Source of the DNA: Paludibacteraceae bacterium
GTDB taxonomy: Bacteria; Bacteroidota; Bacteroidia; Bacteroidales; Paludibacteraceae
Reading direction: 5' to 3'
Length of the DNA stretch: 15,008 nucleotides
Assembly (NCBI GenBank): GCA_017646225.1
Contig: JAGCMZ010000169.1
Coordinates: 1 to 15,008, forward strand
Shown here: piece after piece, positions 6,055-13,902 of the stretch
Numbering within the stretch: position 1 is the stretch's first letter
How the letters are laid out: the number at the start of each line of letters is the position of its first letter
Notes under the pieces: generated by a model
What the model was told of the DNA's origin: nothing
Databases searched by the model: none
The model's input: the letters and a program-made list of their open reading frames with translations, nothing else
Translations under genes and position numbers: made by a program

Positions 6055-7692
6055 TTACAATTTTACCACATTTGTTCCGCCTACTTCATCGCCTTGCACC
6101 TCTTCCACTTTTTCGGTAACGGTTTCGGTTACTGTGGTATTAGACACCGAGGTTTCTACTTCGGCGGGCCCTTTTTCCCTATCGGTCAACAACACGTCGA
6201 CAAGCTCAGGGACCGCTTGGGGATCAGAGACCGCTTGGGGTTCTGCTGCAGGTTCTTCTGCGGCTACTTCGGGAATGGCACTTAAATCTTCTGCCTTAGC
6301 AGTTAAACCTTTAGTATTGTCTTTGGTTTTAAAGGTAAGCACCACACCGGCTTGCACGTTAATGGCTTGCGATTTGTATGGATACCCGTTAGCTGAATAG
6401 TACAAAGGCGTATAATCGGTTGCTACGTAGAAATTGAAGGGAGGCAATTTTAAATCCATGGCAAAGCCAAGGGTTGACCATCCACCCGACACAAACGAGT
6501 AACCTGCCGAAATGCCAAACCAATGGCAAGGACGTATCTTGTAATTCAAGCTAATTTCTTCCGAAACATAATTAGACATAAACTCTGTTTTAGACAGTAA
6601 GCCCACGCTCATCATATTACGCAAAAAGCTATATTCTGCCCCTACGTATAATTTGCCACGCATTTCTTGCACATACCCATTGGCTGTGGGGTCGTATTTT
6701 AACGAACCTGTAATGGTCGACAACAACGAATCGGCAAATTGCATCGCTTCACCTTCTTGAAAGTACACCCCATCAAAACTACCATCAATAGCGCCGTTAG
6801 CAGCATTTAGGTTGTTCCAATACATAAAACCGATGTCTTTTAACGACAAGCTAACGCTCAACTCGGGCAGTGGTTTGTACTCCACCCCTAAGTCGATAGC
6901 AGCGCCCATACTGGCCCTGTAAGAGGTTAAATATTCCATACCATCCGATGGGGTTTCTATGCCATTAAAGGTTCCGTCTTCATCGGCTGTAAAAGAGATA
7001 CCTGGCATTGATAATTGCAATTTACCTTTACCATGCACCTCCCAAGCGTCTTTAGAAGCATCCAAATACAACTGATCAAAGCGCATATCGCCACCTATTG
7101 CCCCTACTAAAATGTGCAAACGGCCACCCACGGTCCACTTATCATTGATGCGATGCGAATACCCCCCCGACACATCCAAATACGAACGCATGGTAACACG
7201 CGTAGAACTTAAATCATAACGATTCACACCCAACTCATCGGGTGTACCATACAAACCCAATTTAAATAGGTCTTTGGGCACACCTATCATGGCATCTACG
7301 CGCAACGACGTATTAAAACTAAAATAGCCACGTTCTTTTACCTTAAAACCAAAGCCCAATATACTCAAATCAAAATCGGACGTTACATGGGTGGTTTTGT
7401 GCAATTTAGCAAACAAGGCATCTTTATTGCCATAAGTAGGATGCAAAAAGGTAACCAACTGGCCATCTTTTACATACATAATATCGTTTAACGACAACCC
7501 TCCATTAAATTCAGACATAGAAATGGTAGAAATACCTGGCAACTCTACATACGTATTACAAAGGGGCTGAAAGGCTGGATTTTGATACGATTGGTAGGGC
7601 AAAATATCCATAAAGTACAACGCATTAGGCGCTGCAAAAGCACTAACAACAGCGGTGCACCATACTGCTAACAATAACTTAATTCGTTTCAT
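6055..7692 (-). CDS. DUF5723-like outer-membrane beta-barrel protein
   Basis: I place the start at the ATG at 7692-7690: a GGAGG (7702-7706) lies 9 nt upstream and a clear signal peptide follows (MKRIKLLLAVWC, then AFA before the mature end). In-frame ATGs further upstream would overlap the preceding gene and lack this site. The 545-residue protein has many alternating hydrophobic/polar segments rich in Tyr, Gly and Leu, typical of outer-membrane barrels. Its early LYFMDILPYQSYQNPAFQP resembles the opening of Bacteroidetes DUF5723 proteins, which are barrel-like envelope proteins of unknown function. About 70 C-terminal residues, rich in Glu, Ala, Val and Thr, look disordered and include a six-residue repeat (EPQAVS, DPQAVP). 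It follows a large lipoprotein gene by 16 nt, so the two are probably co-expressed and may act together at the outer membrane. The family call is from memory of motifs. Confidence 0.8.
   Translation of the reverse strand: MKRIKLLLAVWCTAVVSAFAAPNALYFMDILPYQSYQNPAFQPLCNTYVELPGISTISMSEFNGGLSLNDIMYVKDGQLVTFLHPTYGNKDALFAKLHKTTHVTSDFDLSILGFGFKVKERGYFSFNTSLRVDAMIGVPKDLFKLGLYGTPDELGVNRYDLSSTRVTMRSYLDVSGGYSHRINDKWTVGGRLHILVGAIGGDMRFDQLYLDASKDAWEVHGKGKLQLSMPGISFTADEDGTFNGIETPSDGMEYLTSYRASMGAAIDLGVEYKPLPELSVSLSLKDIGFMYWNNLNAANGAIDGSFDGVYFQEGEAMQFADSLLSTITGSLKYDPTANGYVQEMRGKLYVGAEYSFLRNMMSVGLLSKTEFMSNYVSEEISLNYKIRPCHWFGISAGYSFVSGGWSTLGFAMDLKLPPFNFYVATDYTPLYYSANGYPYKSQAINVQAGVVLTFKTKDNTKGLTAKAEDLSAIPEVAAEEPAAEPQAVSDPQAVPELVDVLLTDREKGPAEVETSVSNTTVTETVTEKVEEVQGDEVGGTNVVKL
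6211..6240 (-). repeat. Short direct repeat in the OM protein tail
   Basis: GACCGCTTGGGG occurs at 6211-6222 and 6229-6240, an 18-nt period. It encodes the tandem EPQAVS/DPQAVP in the acidic tail. It keeps the frame, so copy-number change would only alter tail length. Confidence 0.6.
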
Positions 7693-7708
7693 CTTAATCG
7701 CCCTCCTA

Positions 7709-9442
7709 TTAGTTAAACTCATAAATAATAGCACCATCAAAATAAATATTGGCTTTTAACTCTAACCAATCGCTGGTACGTAATCGAATGGTTTTAAGTT
7801 CGTCATTGGCTAGTCGATAGGTAATCAACAAGGTTCTTACTTGGGTTAGTAATGCTCTTGCCGAATTGTAATCGAATGCTATCTGAATGGCATTGTCTTT
7901 ATCGGTACTTTCTTTTACATAACCATCGGCACCTACCTCTGCCGCCACTATCCTAAAGGTTTGGTTGGCTTCGGGCATAATAAGGTGATCGTTATAATCT
8001 AGGTATTGAATGGTACCTTGTACCCCTACTGGTAAGTAGTTCTTGTACGATAAGTTCAACACCACTTCGGTATTAGGCGTAAAGTCTAACGATCCAATAT
8101 CGGCTGGTTCTTCCATCAACAGCACCGAATCGGTACGGCTAATGTGAAAGTTTTTATCCGGGTCGGGGTCGCCCTCAAACCACAAAGGCAACTTGGTACT
8201 TTCTTTCAATTTCATATCGCTCTTTTGGAAGAAATAGTGCACATTGTCTTTGTTATCATCGACCGAACGAATACGATAATGGTATCTTAGCTTGTTGGGA
8301 TTGATTTTAAACAAACGGTCGGTGTGGCCATATTCACGGTCAAATACCGTATCGCTTTGGCAAATAATAGACGATAGGTCAAAGTTCGTCAATTCCTCGT
8401 GCGACAAGCCTTTAATAGCATCGTACGATGGGGTTTTCACCACCATCGAGGTAGTATCAGGGTCAGGGCCACCAAAATCGGCACGTACTTTTTCGCCAGT
8501 ACGGGTATCAATGGCCTCTACATAGTCGATGTAATAACGCACAGGAACACCAATGTTGTTTACACACGACATTTGAATCTGTGGATCGTAAAAAGGAAAG
8601 AACGAATCTTCTTGTTGAAAATCTTTGGTATAATTAAAATCGATGATTTTTTCGCCTTCGTAAATATCGCGTGCAGTACCTATGTTCATATAGGTAATGT
8701 ATGGCATTAAGTGGTCCAAATCTACCACAATATCAATCTTATTGCCCGATTCAAAAGGTTCGGTAGAGTGAATAAAACCGTGCACATGAAAAGTCACTTT
8801 GTTTTGACCGTTCAAGTACAACATGGCTTTGTACAAGTTCAACGAAGCCTCTGTGTGTTGTTCGGTAATAGGCACACGAACGGTATTGTTGGGATACACA
8901 ATTGGATCCAACACAATTGCATCCTCGGGGAAAACAAAATCGATGTACGAATCGTCTGCCAACGGCATGGTAACATCAATTAAAATTTTCGCATCGCATT
9001 GGTCAAACAAAATACTGTCCAAACGTTCGTTTTCGTTGGTATTCAATTCGGGGAAGGTAATGGTATAATCCAGGTCAATTTCGCCCGATGTAATCATTAC
9101 ATCTGGCAACTCCTCGCCAGCACTCACTTGGAAATCAAAAGAACCTTTGGGAAGAACTTTCAATTGATCGATTAGTTCGTTACCCATGTACTGCGAGTCG
9201 GTGTACAATAAGTACATTTCTTCGCCCTCTACCACCAATTGCATACCGCTTAAACTATCCGTCAACAAATCGTTGATTTTTAGTTTAGAATAAGCCAATG
9301 GCGCTACCAATTCGGTATCTACTTTTATGGTACTATCCAGATCGTCTATATCGTAATTGCGATCTACACAGGCAGACAACAAACACATCAATCCCAATGG
9401 CAAGCATAGCAGCCACCAAGAGCGTTTCATCGTTATTTTCAT
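7709..9442 (-). CDS. Large outer-membrane-type lipoprotein, family not recognised (577 aa)
   Basis: The start is set at the ATG at 9442 (MKITMKRSWW); the ATG at 9430 is equally possible. The in-frame ATG at 9475 is rejected because it overlaps the -7 element at 9473-9480. A hydrophobic signal ends in the canonical lipobox LSAC, so the mature protein begins at that Cys, followed by VDRNYDIDD. The rest is mostly short beta-like segments with many Asp, Asn and Tyr, no membrane helices, and no catalytic motif I recognise. A run of paired Asp residues near the start (DIDDLDSTIKVDTEL) and several repeated strand patterns suggest stacked beta-sandwich domains. It is the first gene of a two-gene unit with a DUF5723-like barrel protein 16 nt downstream. 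A surface or periplasmic partner of that barrel is the best guess, purely from context. Confidence 0.85.
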   Translation of the reverse strand: MKITMKRSWWLLCLPLGLMCLLSACVDRNYDIDDLDSTIKVDTELVAPLAYSKLKINDLLTDSLSGMQLVVEGEEMYLLYTDSQYMGNELIDQLKVLPKGSFDFQVSAGEELPDVMITSGEIDLDYTITFPELNTNENERLDSILFDQCDAKILIDVTMPLADDSYIDFVFPEDAIVLDPIVYPNNTVRVPITEQHTEASLNLYKAMLYLNGQNKVTFHVHGFIHSTEPFESGNKIDIVVDLDHLMPYITYMNIGTARDIYEGEKIIDFNYTKDFQQEDSFFPFYDPQIQMSCVNNIGVPVRYYIDYVEAIDTRTGEKVRADFGGPDPDTTSMVVKTPSYDAIKGLSHEELTNFDLSSIICQSDTVFDREYGHTDRLFKINPNKLRYHYRIRSVDDNKDNVHYFFQKSDMKLKESTKLPLWFEGDPDPDKNFHISRTDSVLLMEEPADIGSLDFTPNTEVVLNLSYKNYLPVGVQGTIQYLDYNDHLIMPEANQTFRIVAAEVGADGYVKESTDKDNAIQIAFDYNSARALLTQVRTLLITYRLANDELKTIRLRTSDWLELKANIYFDGAIIYEFN

Positions 9443-9472
9443 GTTATTAAGGGTTGAATAGAATTTACAGGT

Positions 9473-9480
9473 CAAAGATA
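9473..9480 (-). promoter_or_regulatory. -7 element for the lipoprotein/OM-protein unit
   Basis: TATCTTTG on the minus strand fits TAnnTTTG. The start would be near 9467, giving a leader of about 25 nt to the ATG at 9442. The -33 region is only a weak match (CGTT). The site lies in the 67-nt gap after the helicase gene. Confidence 0.55.
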
Positions 9481-9509
9481 GGGCTTATTTTTTACTTATT
9501 AACGTTTAT

Positions 9510-10898
9510 TTAGAAAAAATCATCCTTAAACTGCACAAGATACAATTTATCGGTAGCACGTGTAACCGCTGTATAGAGCCAACGCATAAAGTTGGTATCA
9601 ATTTGTTCCTTAGCAAGCGGTCCCATATCCACGTACACGTGTTTCCATTGTCCCCCTTGCGCCTTATGACAGGTAACGGCATACGCCATGCGCACCAACA
9701 AGGCATTCAAGTGCTCATCTTGGCGCATTTTTTTGTAACGATCCCGTTTGTTGCGAATGTGCGCATAATCTTCTTCGACAGCCAAGAACAAGCGTTTTTG
9801 CAATTCCTGCAGTTGCTGGGGCGACTCGCACAAAAGCGAATCTTGCAGCAACATTACCTCTATTTCGGTGTCGTAATCGACCAAACGCAAAGTGGCACGT
9901 ACAAATTGCATATCGTACAAGGTATGACTACCGTTTAGGCGCACCACTTCTGCCATATCGCCGTTGGCAATCAGCTCTATACCATAATCCAATCCGTAAA
10001 AATAGTTGTTCTTTACCACCATCAGCCAATCGGCATTTTCTAGCATTTCTTCGCGGTACAAGATACGTCCTCGAATGCCATTGGCATACATAAAAGCATT
10101 TTTATTGGAACGGGTAATAATGAGTGTTTCGTCCATGCCTACGGTGCGGTACGAATCTTCGAGTGTACTAACAAAGTTGCTACCATCTACCCTAGCCACA
10201 TCGGCATGGGTTTGCAAGCGCAACAAATGAGGCGTTAGCAATTGGTTGCGAATTTCGGTAGCATTTTGCAAGATTCCACTGGCCGCTTCTTGGCGTACAA
10301 CGGTGGTAAGTGTATGTTCCATTACGTGCAAGCCGCACCCCTGCAACCAAGTAGCAGACAAGGCCAAACTTTCGTTTTGCATTACAGGTGGCAACTGGGC
10401 ATCATCCCCCAACAGCAACAATTTGCAGCCCGGAGCACCGCCAAATACGTACTTGAGCATATCGTCCATTACCCTACCGCTACCAAACTGCTTATCGCCA
10501 TCGGACGATAACATAGACGCCTCGTCTACTACAAACAAGGCATTGCGCATGCGGTTAAAGCCCAACTCAAAACGGGCACCAATCTCTGGCGACAATTGTC
10601 GGTAAATGGTACGATGCACGGTTGCCGCATCAAACCCTGCATACATAGAAAGTACTTTTGCTGCACGACCCGTAGGAGCCATCAGTACAAAAGGCATATC
10701 CAAATCGATGCACGTTTTCACCAAGGCAGCCACCAACGTGGTTTTACCTGTACCTGCGTACCCTTTTAACAAAAAGGTAGCACGTTCTGTTGATGAACCT
10801 AAGAAAGTACCCAATTTACCAATGGCCTCCTCTTGCTCGGGCGTAGGCACATGCGTAAATGCATCTTTTATGGCGGCTGTATAAAAATTTTGAATCAT
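9510..10898 (-). CDS. SF1B RecD/Dda-like DNA helicase
   Basis: This 462-residue protein carries superfamily 1 helicase motifs in order. Walker A is GYAGTGKTT (46-54) and Walker B is VVDEAS (123-128). Motif III is GDDAQLPPV, and VRQ matches the arginine-containing motif IV region. The C-terminal block YAVTCHKAQGGQW ... YTAVTRATDKLYLV is the UvrD_C_2-type end of RecD-like and Dda-like helicases. These enzymes unwind DNA 5'-3' with ATP. At 462 residues it lacks the long N-terminal extension of RecD2 (about 700 or more residues) and is closer in size to phage T4 Dda. A role in repair or replication restart is inferred from the family. No strong Shine-Dalgarno or perfect promoter precedes the ATG; AATCTTTTG just upstream is an imperfect match. 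A heptamer repeat lies in the upstream gap. Confidence 0.9.
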   Translation of the reverse strand: MIQNFYTAAIKDAFTHVPTPEQEEAIGKLGTFLGSSTERATFLLKGYAGTGKTTLVAALVKTCIDLDMPFVLMAPTGRAAKVLSMYAGFDAATVHRTIYRQLSPEIGARFELGFNRMRNALFVVDEASMLSSDGDKQFGSGRVMDDMLKYVFGGAPGCKLLLLGDDAQLPPVMQNESLALSATWLQGCGLHVMEHTLTTVVRQEAASGILQNATEIRNQLLTPHLLRLQTHADVARVDGSNFVSTLEDSYRTVGMDETLIITRSNKNAFMYANGIRGRILYREEMLENADWLMVVKNNYFYGLDYGIELIANGDMAEVVRLNGSHTLYDMQFVRATLRLVDYDTEIEVMLLQDSLLCESPQQLQELQKRLFLAVEEDYAHIRNKRDRYKKMRQDEHLNALLVRMAYAVTCHKAQGGQWKHVYVDMGPLAKEQIDTNFMRWLYTAVTRATDKLYLVQFKDDFF

Positions 10899-10915
10899 AG
10901 CAAAAGATTAGTATC

Positions 10916-10950
10916 CATCAACAAGCAACAAGCGACGAGCGACAAATAAT
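10916..10950 (-). repeat. Degenerate heptamer tandem repeat, site 2
   Basis: Successive 7-nt units on the plus strand are CATCAAC, AAGCAAC, AAGCGAC, GAGCGAC and AAATAAT; the first and last are weak. Read on the minus strand the core is GTCGCTC, GTCGCTT, GTTGCTT, GTTGATG. This matches the unit consensus of site 1 (922-956). It lies between the divergent helicase gene and the promoter at 10975. Confidence 0.6.
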
Positions 10951-10974
10951 TACAAAAATAATACATAGCAATTT

Positions 10975-11006
10975 TTTGCGCAAATAAATAAATTTACCTA
11001 CATTTG
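10975..11006 (+). promoter_or_regulatory. Strong promoter for the 11051 gene
   Basis: TTTG (10975-10978) and TACATTTG (10999-11006) are separated by exactly 20 nt, an ideal Bacteroidetes promoter. Transcription should begin near 11012, leaving a leader of about 40 nt. This is the best-formed plus-strand promoter in the window. Confidence 0.8.
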
Positions 11007-11050
11007 CGGTGTTAATCCTCAAAGAAATCAAAAACTAAAATCTATATCAC

Positions 11051-11698
11051 ATGAATAATGTAATGAACTACCTACTTAAAGCGCTTCTAGTTGTTGCGGC
11101 AGTAGCATTGGCATGGATGTCGTACCAAAGTGTTATGACTCCCATTGAATTTAACGAAACCAAAGATGCACGCGAAAAACAAGTTATCCAACGCTTAATT
11201 GACATTCGTACTGCAGAAACCGAATATCGCAACATCAAAGGCGATTACACTGCTAGCCTAGACACCCTTATTGATTGGGTTAAAACTGAAAACGCTAAAA
11301 TCGTATTGAAAGAAGGTGTTCTTACTGACAAACAATTGGAAGAAGGTATGACCGAAAAAGAAGCTATTAAACTTGGCTTGATTAAACGTGATACCACCTA
11401 CGTTCCAATGATTGAAGCATTATTCGGAAAAGATTATCCTATCGATTCATTACGTTACATTCCTTTCTCTTCTCCACGTCAAGAATTTGAACTAGAGAAA
11501 GCAGAAATCGTAACCGGTTCAGCTGGTATCAAAGTAAAAGTAATGTGCGCAAAAGCACCTTATTCTGCTTACTTGAACGACCTTAACAAACAAGAATTGA
11601 TCAACCTTACCGAAACCATCGAAAAACTAGAAAAATATCCTGGTTTGAAATTCGGTGACGTAGAAGAAGCCAACAACAATGCAGGTAACTGGGAATAA
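11051..11698 (+). CDS. Membrane-anchored conserved Bacteroidetes protein, function unknown
   Basis: The 215-residue product starts with one hydrophobic helix (about 8-28, LLKALLVVAAVALAWMSYQS) and no cleavable signal or lipobox, so it is probably a single-pass inner-membrane protein with a periplasmic domain. After the helix comes a long amphipathic segment, RLIDIRTAETEYRNIKGDYT, then SLDTLIDWVK. This resembles the layout of (pseudo)pilins (helix, then Tyr...Gly-x-Tyr and a Leu-rich strand), but the prepilin peptidase motif is absent. The end, NNNAGNWE, is a signature I associate with a family widespread in Bacteroidetes next to DUF3822 genes; this is recall, not a search. It has an ideal promoter and overlaps the next gene by 20 nt. 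A terminator-like hairpin 17 nt after its stop could cap most transcripts. Function is not known. Confidence 0.85.
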   Translation: MNNVMNYLLKALLVVAAVALAWMSYQSVMTPIEFNETKDAREKQVIQRLIDIRTAETEYRNIKGDYTASLDTLIDWVKTENAKIVLKEGVLTDKQLEEGMTEKEAIKLGLIKRDTTYVPMIEALFGKDYPIDSLRYIPFSSPRQEFELEKAEIVTGSAGIKVKVMCAKAPYSAYLNDLNKQELINLTETIEKLEKYPGLKFGDVEEANNNAGNWE

Positions 11699-12395
11699 TA
11701 TTCCTTCACCCCATAAGTCCATCCGTCTTTCCATGGATGGACTTTCTTTTTTTCAGGCAGGAGCATGGAAACGCATCAAGTTTTCGGCTAACGACTTGTC
11801 CTTGCAGCAAGCCCTAGCACGTCTACTCTGCGAAAATGCCTTGCAAGATATTACCTGTGCCAATATTACCGTCGATTTTCCTTTTACAACGCTCATTCCC
11901 AGCCAATTGCTAAACAAGCAAGACGCGTTGTCGTTGTATAAATTTCATTTCCCCGAAACAGACACCACCCAATTGGTAGTTTGTTCGCAAGAAATTCCAG
12001 CCTTTAACATTACCTTGCTATTTGGTATTCCACGTACCCATTACCTATTAGCCAACAAGTTGTTCCAGCAAATTCAATGGCACCATCATTTGCACGAACA
12101 CATTAGCAACTGCCTCAAATTCACCAAACAAAAAGGCGAAACACAAGCCTGGATATGGGCAGACGCGTTGCACGTACACATTACGGTAGCCAACAATGGG
12201 TTGTTGCTTTTTGCTAACTATTTCCCTATTAGCAGCCAACACGACATTCTGTACTACACGGCTAAAGTATTTGAACAATACCAATTATCGCAACAGCATA
12301 CCCCTACCTACGTTATGGGAAGCGAGGCTGCGCACCAAACCTTAGTTAACCACCTGGCATTATGCCATTATACCAATAATTATGCGCATTGTTAG
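11679..12395 (+). CDS. DUF3822 family protein
   Basis: The 238-residue reading starts at ATG 11679 and overlaps the preceding gene by 20 nt. An in-frame ATG at 11733 would remove KSIRLS, which belongs to the conserved opening (SIRLSxDGxSF) of Bacteroidetes DUF3822 proteins, so I prefer the upstream start. No membrane segment or signal is seen, so the product is cytoplasmic. The family is thought to have an actin/hexokinase-like (ASKHA) fold, with no established function. Its stop overlaps the rsmD start by 14 nt, and linkage to rsmD is typical in Bacteroidetes, suggesting translational coupling and perhaps a role near ribosome assembly (inference). A hairpin with a T-run (11715-11753) lies inside its first codons, so expression may be limited by partial termination. 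Confidence 0.78.
   Translation: MQVTGNNIPSPHKSIRLSMDGLSFFQAGAWKRIKFSANDLSLQQALARLLCENALQDITCANITVDFPFTTLIPSQLLNKQDALSLYKFHFPETDTTQLVVCSQEIPAFNITLLFGIPRTHYLLANKLFQQIQWHHHLHEHISNCLKFTKQKGETQAWIWADALHVHITVANNGLLLFANYFPISSQHDILYYTAKVFEQYQLSQQHTPTYVMGSEAAHQTLVNHLALCHYTNNYAHC
11715..11753 (+). terminator. Terminator-shaped hairpin inside the start of the DUF3822 gene
   Basis: AAGTCCATCC (11715-11724) pairs perfectly with GGATGGACTT (11735-11744) across a 10-nt loop and runs into TCTTTTTTT. It starts 17 nt after the stop of the 11051 gene and within codons 13-25 of the DUF3822 reading frame. It may end most transcripts from the strong upstream promoter and let a fraction continue into DUF3822-rsmD. 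Confidence 0.7.
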
Positions 12396-12936
12396 TGGTT
12401 TTTTAAAAGGCAGACGTTTTACGCCTCCTACCCAATTAAAAGCACGTCCTACTACCGATTTTGCAAAAGAAGGCTTGTTTAACCTGCTTTCCAATCGCAT
12501 GGAACTAGAAGATATCCATGTATTGGAATTGTTTTCGGGAAGCGGTAGCATTGGATTGGAATTTATATCGCGCGGCGCCACCAGTGTAACCGGCGTAGAA
12601 ATCAGTGCCCAACACATTGGTTACATTCGTAAAATAATGGCCGAACTCGGCGTAAAAAACTACTACCTACAAAAAGCCGATGTTTTTAAGTACCTAGAAC
12701 GTGCTTCTGGTAGTTATCAACTTATTTTTGCCGATCCACCCTACCAATTAAAAGAATTGCCTACCCTACCTCAAATCATTATTGAAAAAGGATTATTGGC
12801 ACCCAATGGCATTTTTATTTTGGAACACGGCAGGGAACATCAATTTGAAAACCATCCGCATTTTATAGAAGAAAGAAAGTACGGCAACGTACACTTTACT
12901 TTTTTTGCTGCGACACCTGTAGCCGAAGAAAAATAG
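12382..12936 (+). CDS. rsmD: 16S rRNA (guanine(966)-N2)-methyltransferase RsmD
   Basis: This 184-residue Rossmann-fold methyltransferase begins MRIVSGFLKGRRF, the usual opening of RsmD. The SAM-binding motif I is VLELFSGSGSIGLE (47-60), followed by GVEIS (71-75), and the catalytic DPPY is at 118-121, the motif of exocyclic-amine methylases. RsmD methylates N2 of G966 in 16S rRNA during 30S assembly in the cytoplasm. The early ARPTTDFAKEGLFN segment is also typical. Length is normal. The start overlaps the DUF3822 stop by 14 nt, so translation is probably coupled. The last 41 nt overlap the end of the convergent gene at 12896. Confidence 0.95.
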   Translation: MRIVSGFLKGRRFTPPTQLKARPTTDFAKEGLFNLLSNRMELEDIHVLELFSGSGSIGLEFISRGATSVTGVEISAQHIGYIRKIMAELGVKNYYLQKADVFKYLERASGSYQLIFADPPYQLKELPTLPQIIIEKGLLAPNGIFILEHGREHQFENHPHFIEERKYGNVHFTFFAATPVAEEK

Positions 12937-13900
12937 GCAAATGATCGGAGTATCCTCCTATATAACGAGGGCCTAAATAGGTGCGATAAGGTTTGTATCC
13001 CATGTGGGTAGCATCTGTTTCTAAAAGAAAATCATCTTTAAAGATATAACCACGTTTATCTTCCACCACCCAACCATCGCCTTGCAGTAATTCTGGCGAT
13101 ACAATAAATTGGTCAAAAAGCGACCATTCTGCTTTGTATTTATACGTGCCACCTTGATGGGGCATGATGTTCACCAAACGAGTGCTATCCGACGTTTGTG
13201 CCAATGGAACGGCACCCAAGGTATGTAAAATACTTTCATCAGAGGGAGTATCGTTAAAATCGCCCATAATCAATACCGAAGCATAGAGCGATTGTTGCAT
13301 TATACTATCTGCAACGTTTCGCACCAACTGCAGGGCTTGTTTCCGACGTACATTGGCCTGTTCACCGCCACGCCTAGAGGGTGCATGACATACCATCACG
13401 TGCAAGGTATCGGTTCCTGCCAGCAAGCCTTTTACGTACAAAATATCGCGGCTGCAACCTGCCTCCTGAAAACAAACACGAATGGGTTCGCTTTTTAGGG
13501 GTGTAAACCACCTGGGCTGGTACAAAAGCGCCACATCAATGCCGCGTGCATCGGGCGATTCGTAATGAATGGTTTTGTATTGGTAGGTAGACAAGGGTTT
13601 GTAACGAACCAGTTCCTTTAACACTGTAGCATTCTCTACCTCGCACAATCCCACCAACGCCGGAGGCACACCTTTCCCCACCGCTGCAATAACACGGGCA
13701 ATGTTCTGACGTTTGGCTGTATAGCGTTTCCAGGTCCAATGCTTGGGTGCATCGGGCAAAAAATCATTGTCATTGGTAAGAGAATCGTCTACGCAATCAA
13801 AGTAGTTCTCGACATTGTAAAACATCAGGGTACACGATGTATCCTGTGCCACAACCGAAGTAAATAGCCAACAAAAAAGAAAAAGAAAAATGGGGCGCAT
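12896..13900 (-). CDS. Secreted endonuclease/exonuclease/phosphatase family protein
   Basis: The 334-residue protein has an N-terminal signal peptide (MRPIFLFLFCWLFTSVVAQ, no lipobox) and a complete EEP fold signature. Asn29 is in YNVENYFD, Glu87 in LCEVEN, His172 in CHAPSRRGG, Asp214-x-Asn216 in MGDFND, and Asp319-His320 in YSDHLP. These are the metal and catalytic residues of DNase I-like hydrolases, so it should be active, in the periplasm or outside the cell. The substrate cannot be read from sequence: nucleic acid, sphingomyelin-type lipid and inositol phosphate are all known in the family. The NVENYFD opening resembles bacterial extracellular nuclease-type members. It begins 2 nt after the stop of the beta-helix gene (TAA-CC-ATG), so the two are co-transcribed and probably translationally coupled. 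Its 3' end overlaps rsmD tail to tail by 41 nt. Confidence 0.9.
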   Translation of the reverse strand: MRPIFLFLFCWLFTSVVAQDTSCTLMFYNVENYFDCVDDSLTNDNDFLPDAPKHWTWKRYTAKRQNIARVIAAVGKGVPPALVGLCEVENATVLKELVRYKPLSTYQYKTIHYESPDARGIDVALLYQPRWFTPLKSEPIRVCFQEAGCSRDILYVKGLLAGTDTLHVMVCHAPSRRGGEQANVRRKQALQLVRNVADSIMQQSLYASVLIMGDFNDTPSDESILHTLGAVPLAQTSDSTRLVNIMPHQGGTYKYKAEWSLFDQFIVSPELLQGDGWVVEDKRGYIFKDDFLLETDATHMGYKPYRTYLGPRYIGGYSDHLPIFLRLQVSQQKK

Positions 13901-13902
13901 GG

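Noticed and set aside
7693..7740. Upstream in-frame ATGs for the DUF5723-like protein
   Set aside because: They overlap the preceding gene and lack the GGAGG and signal peptide placement found at 7692.
10242..10884. Several plus-strand open frames inside the helicase gene
   Set aside because: All are antisense to the helicase motifs and show no recognisable protein features.
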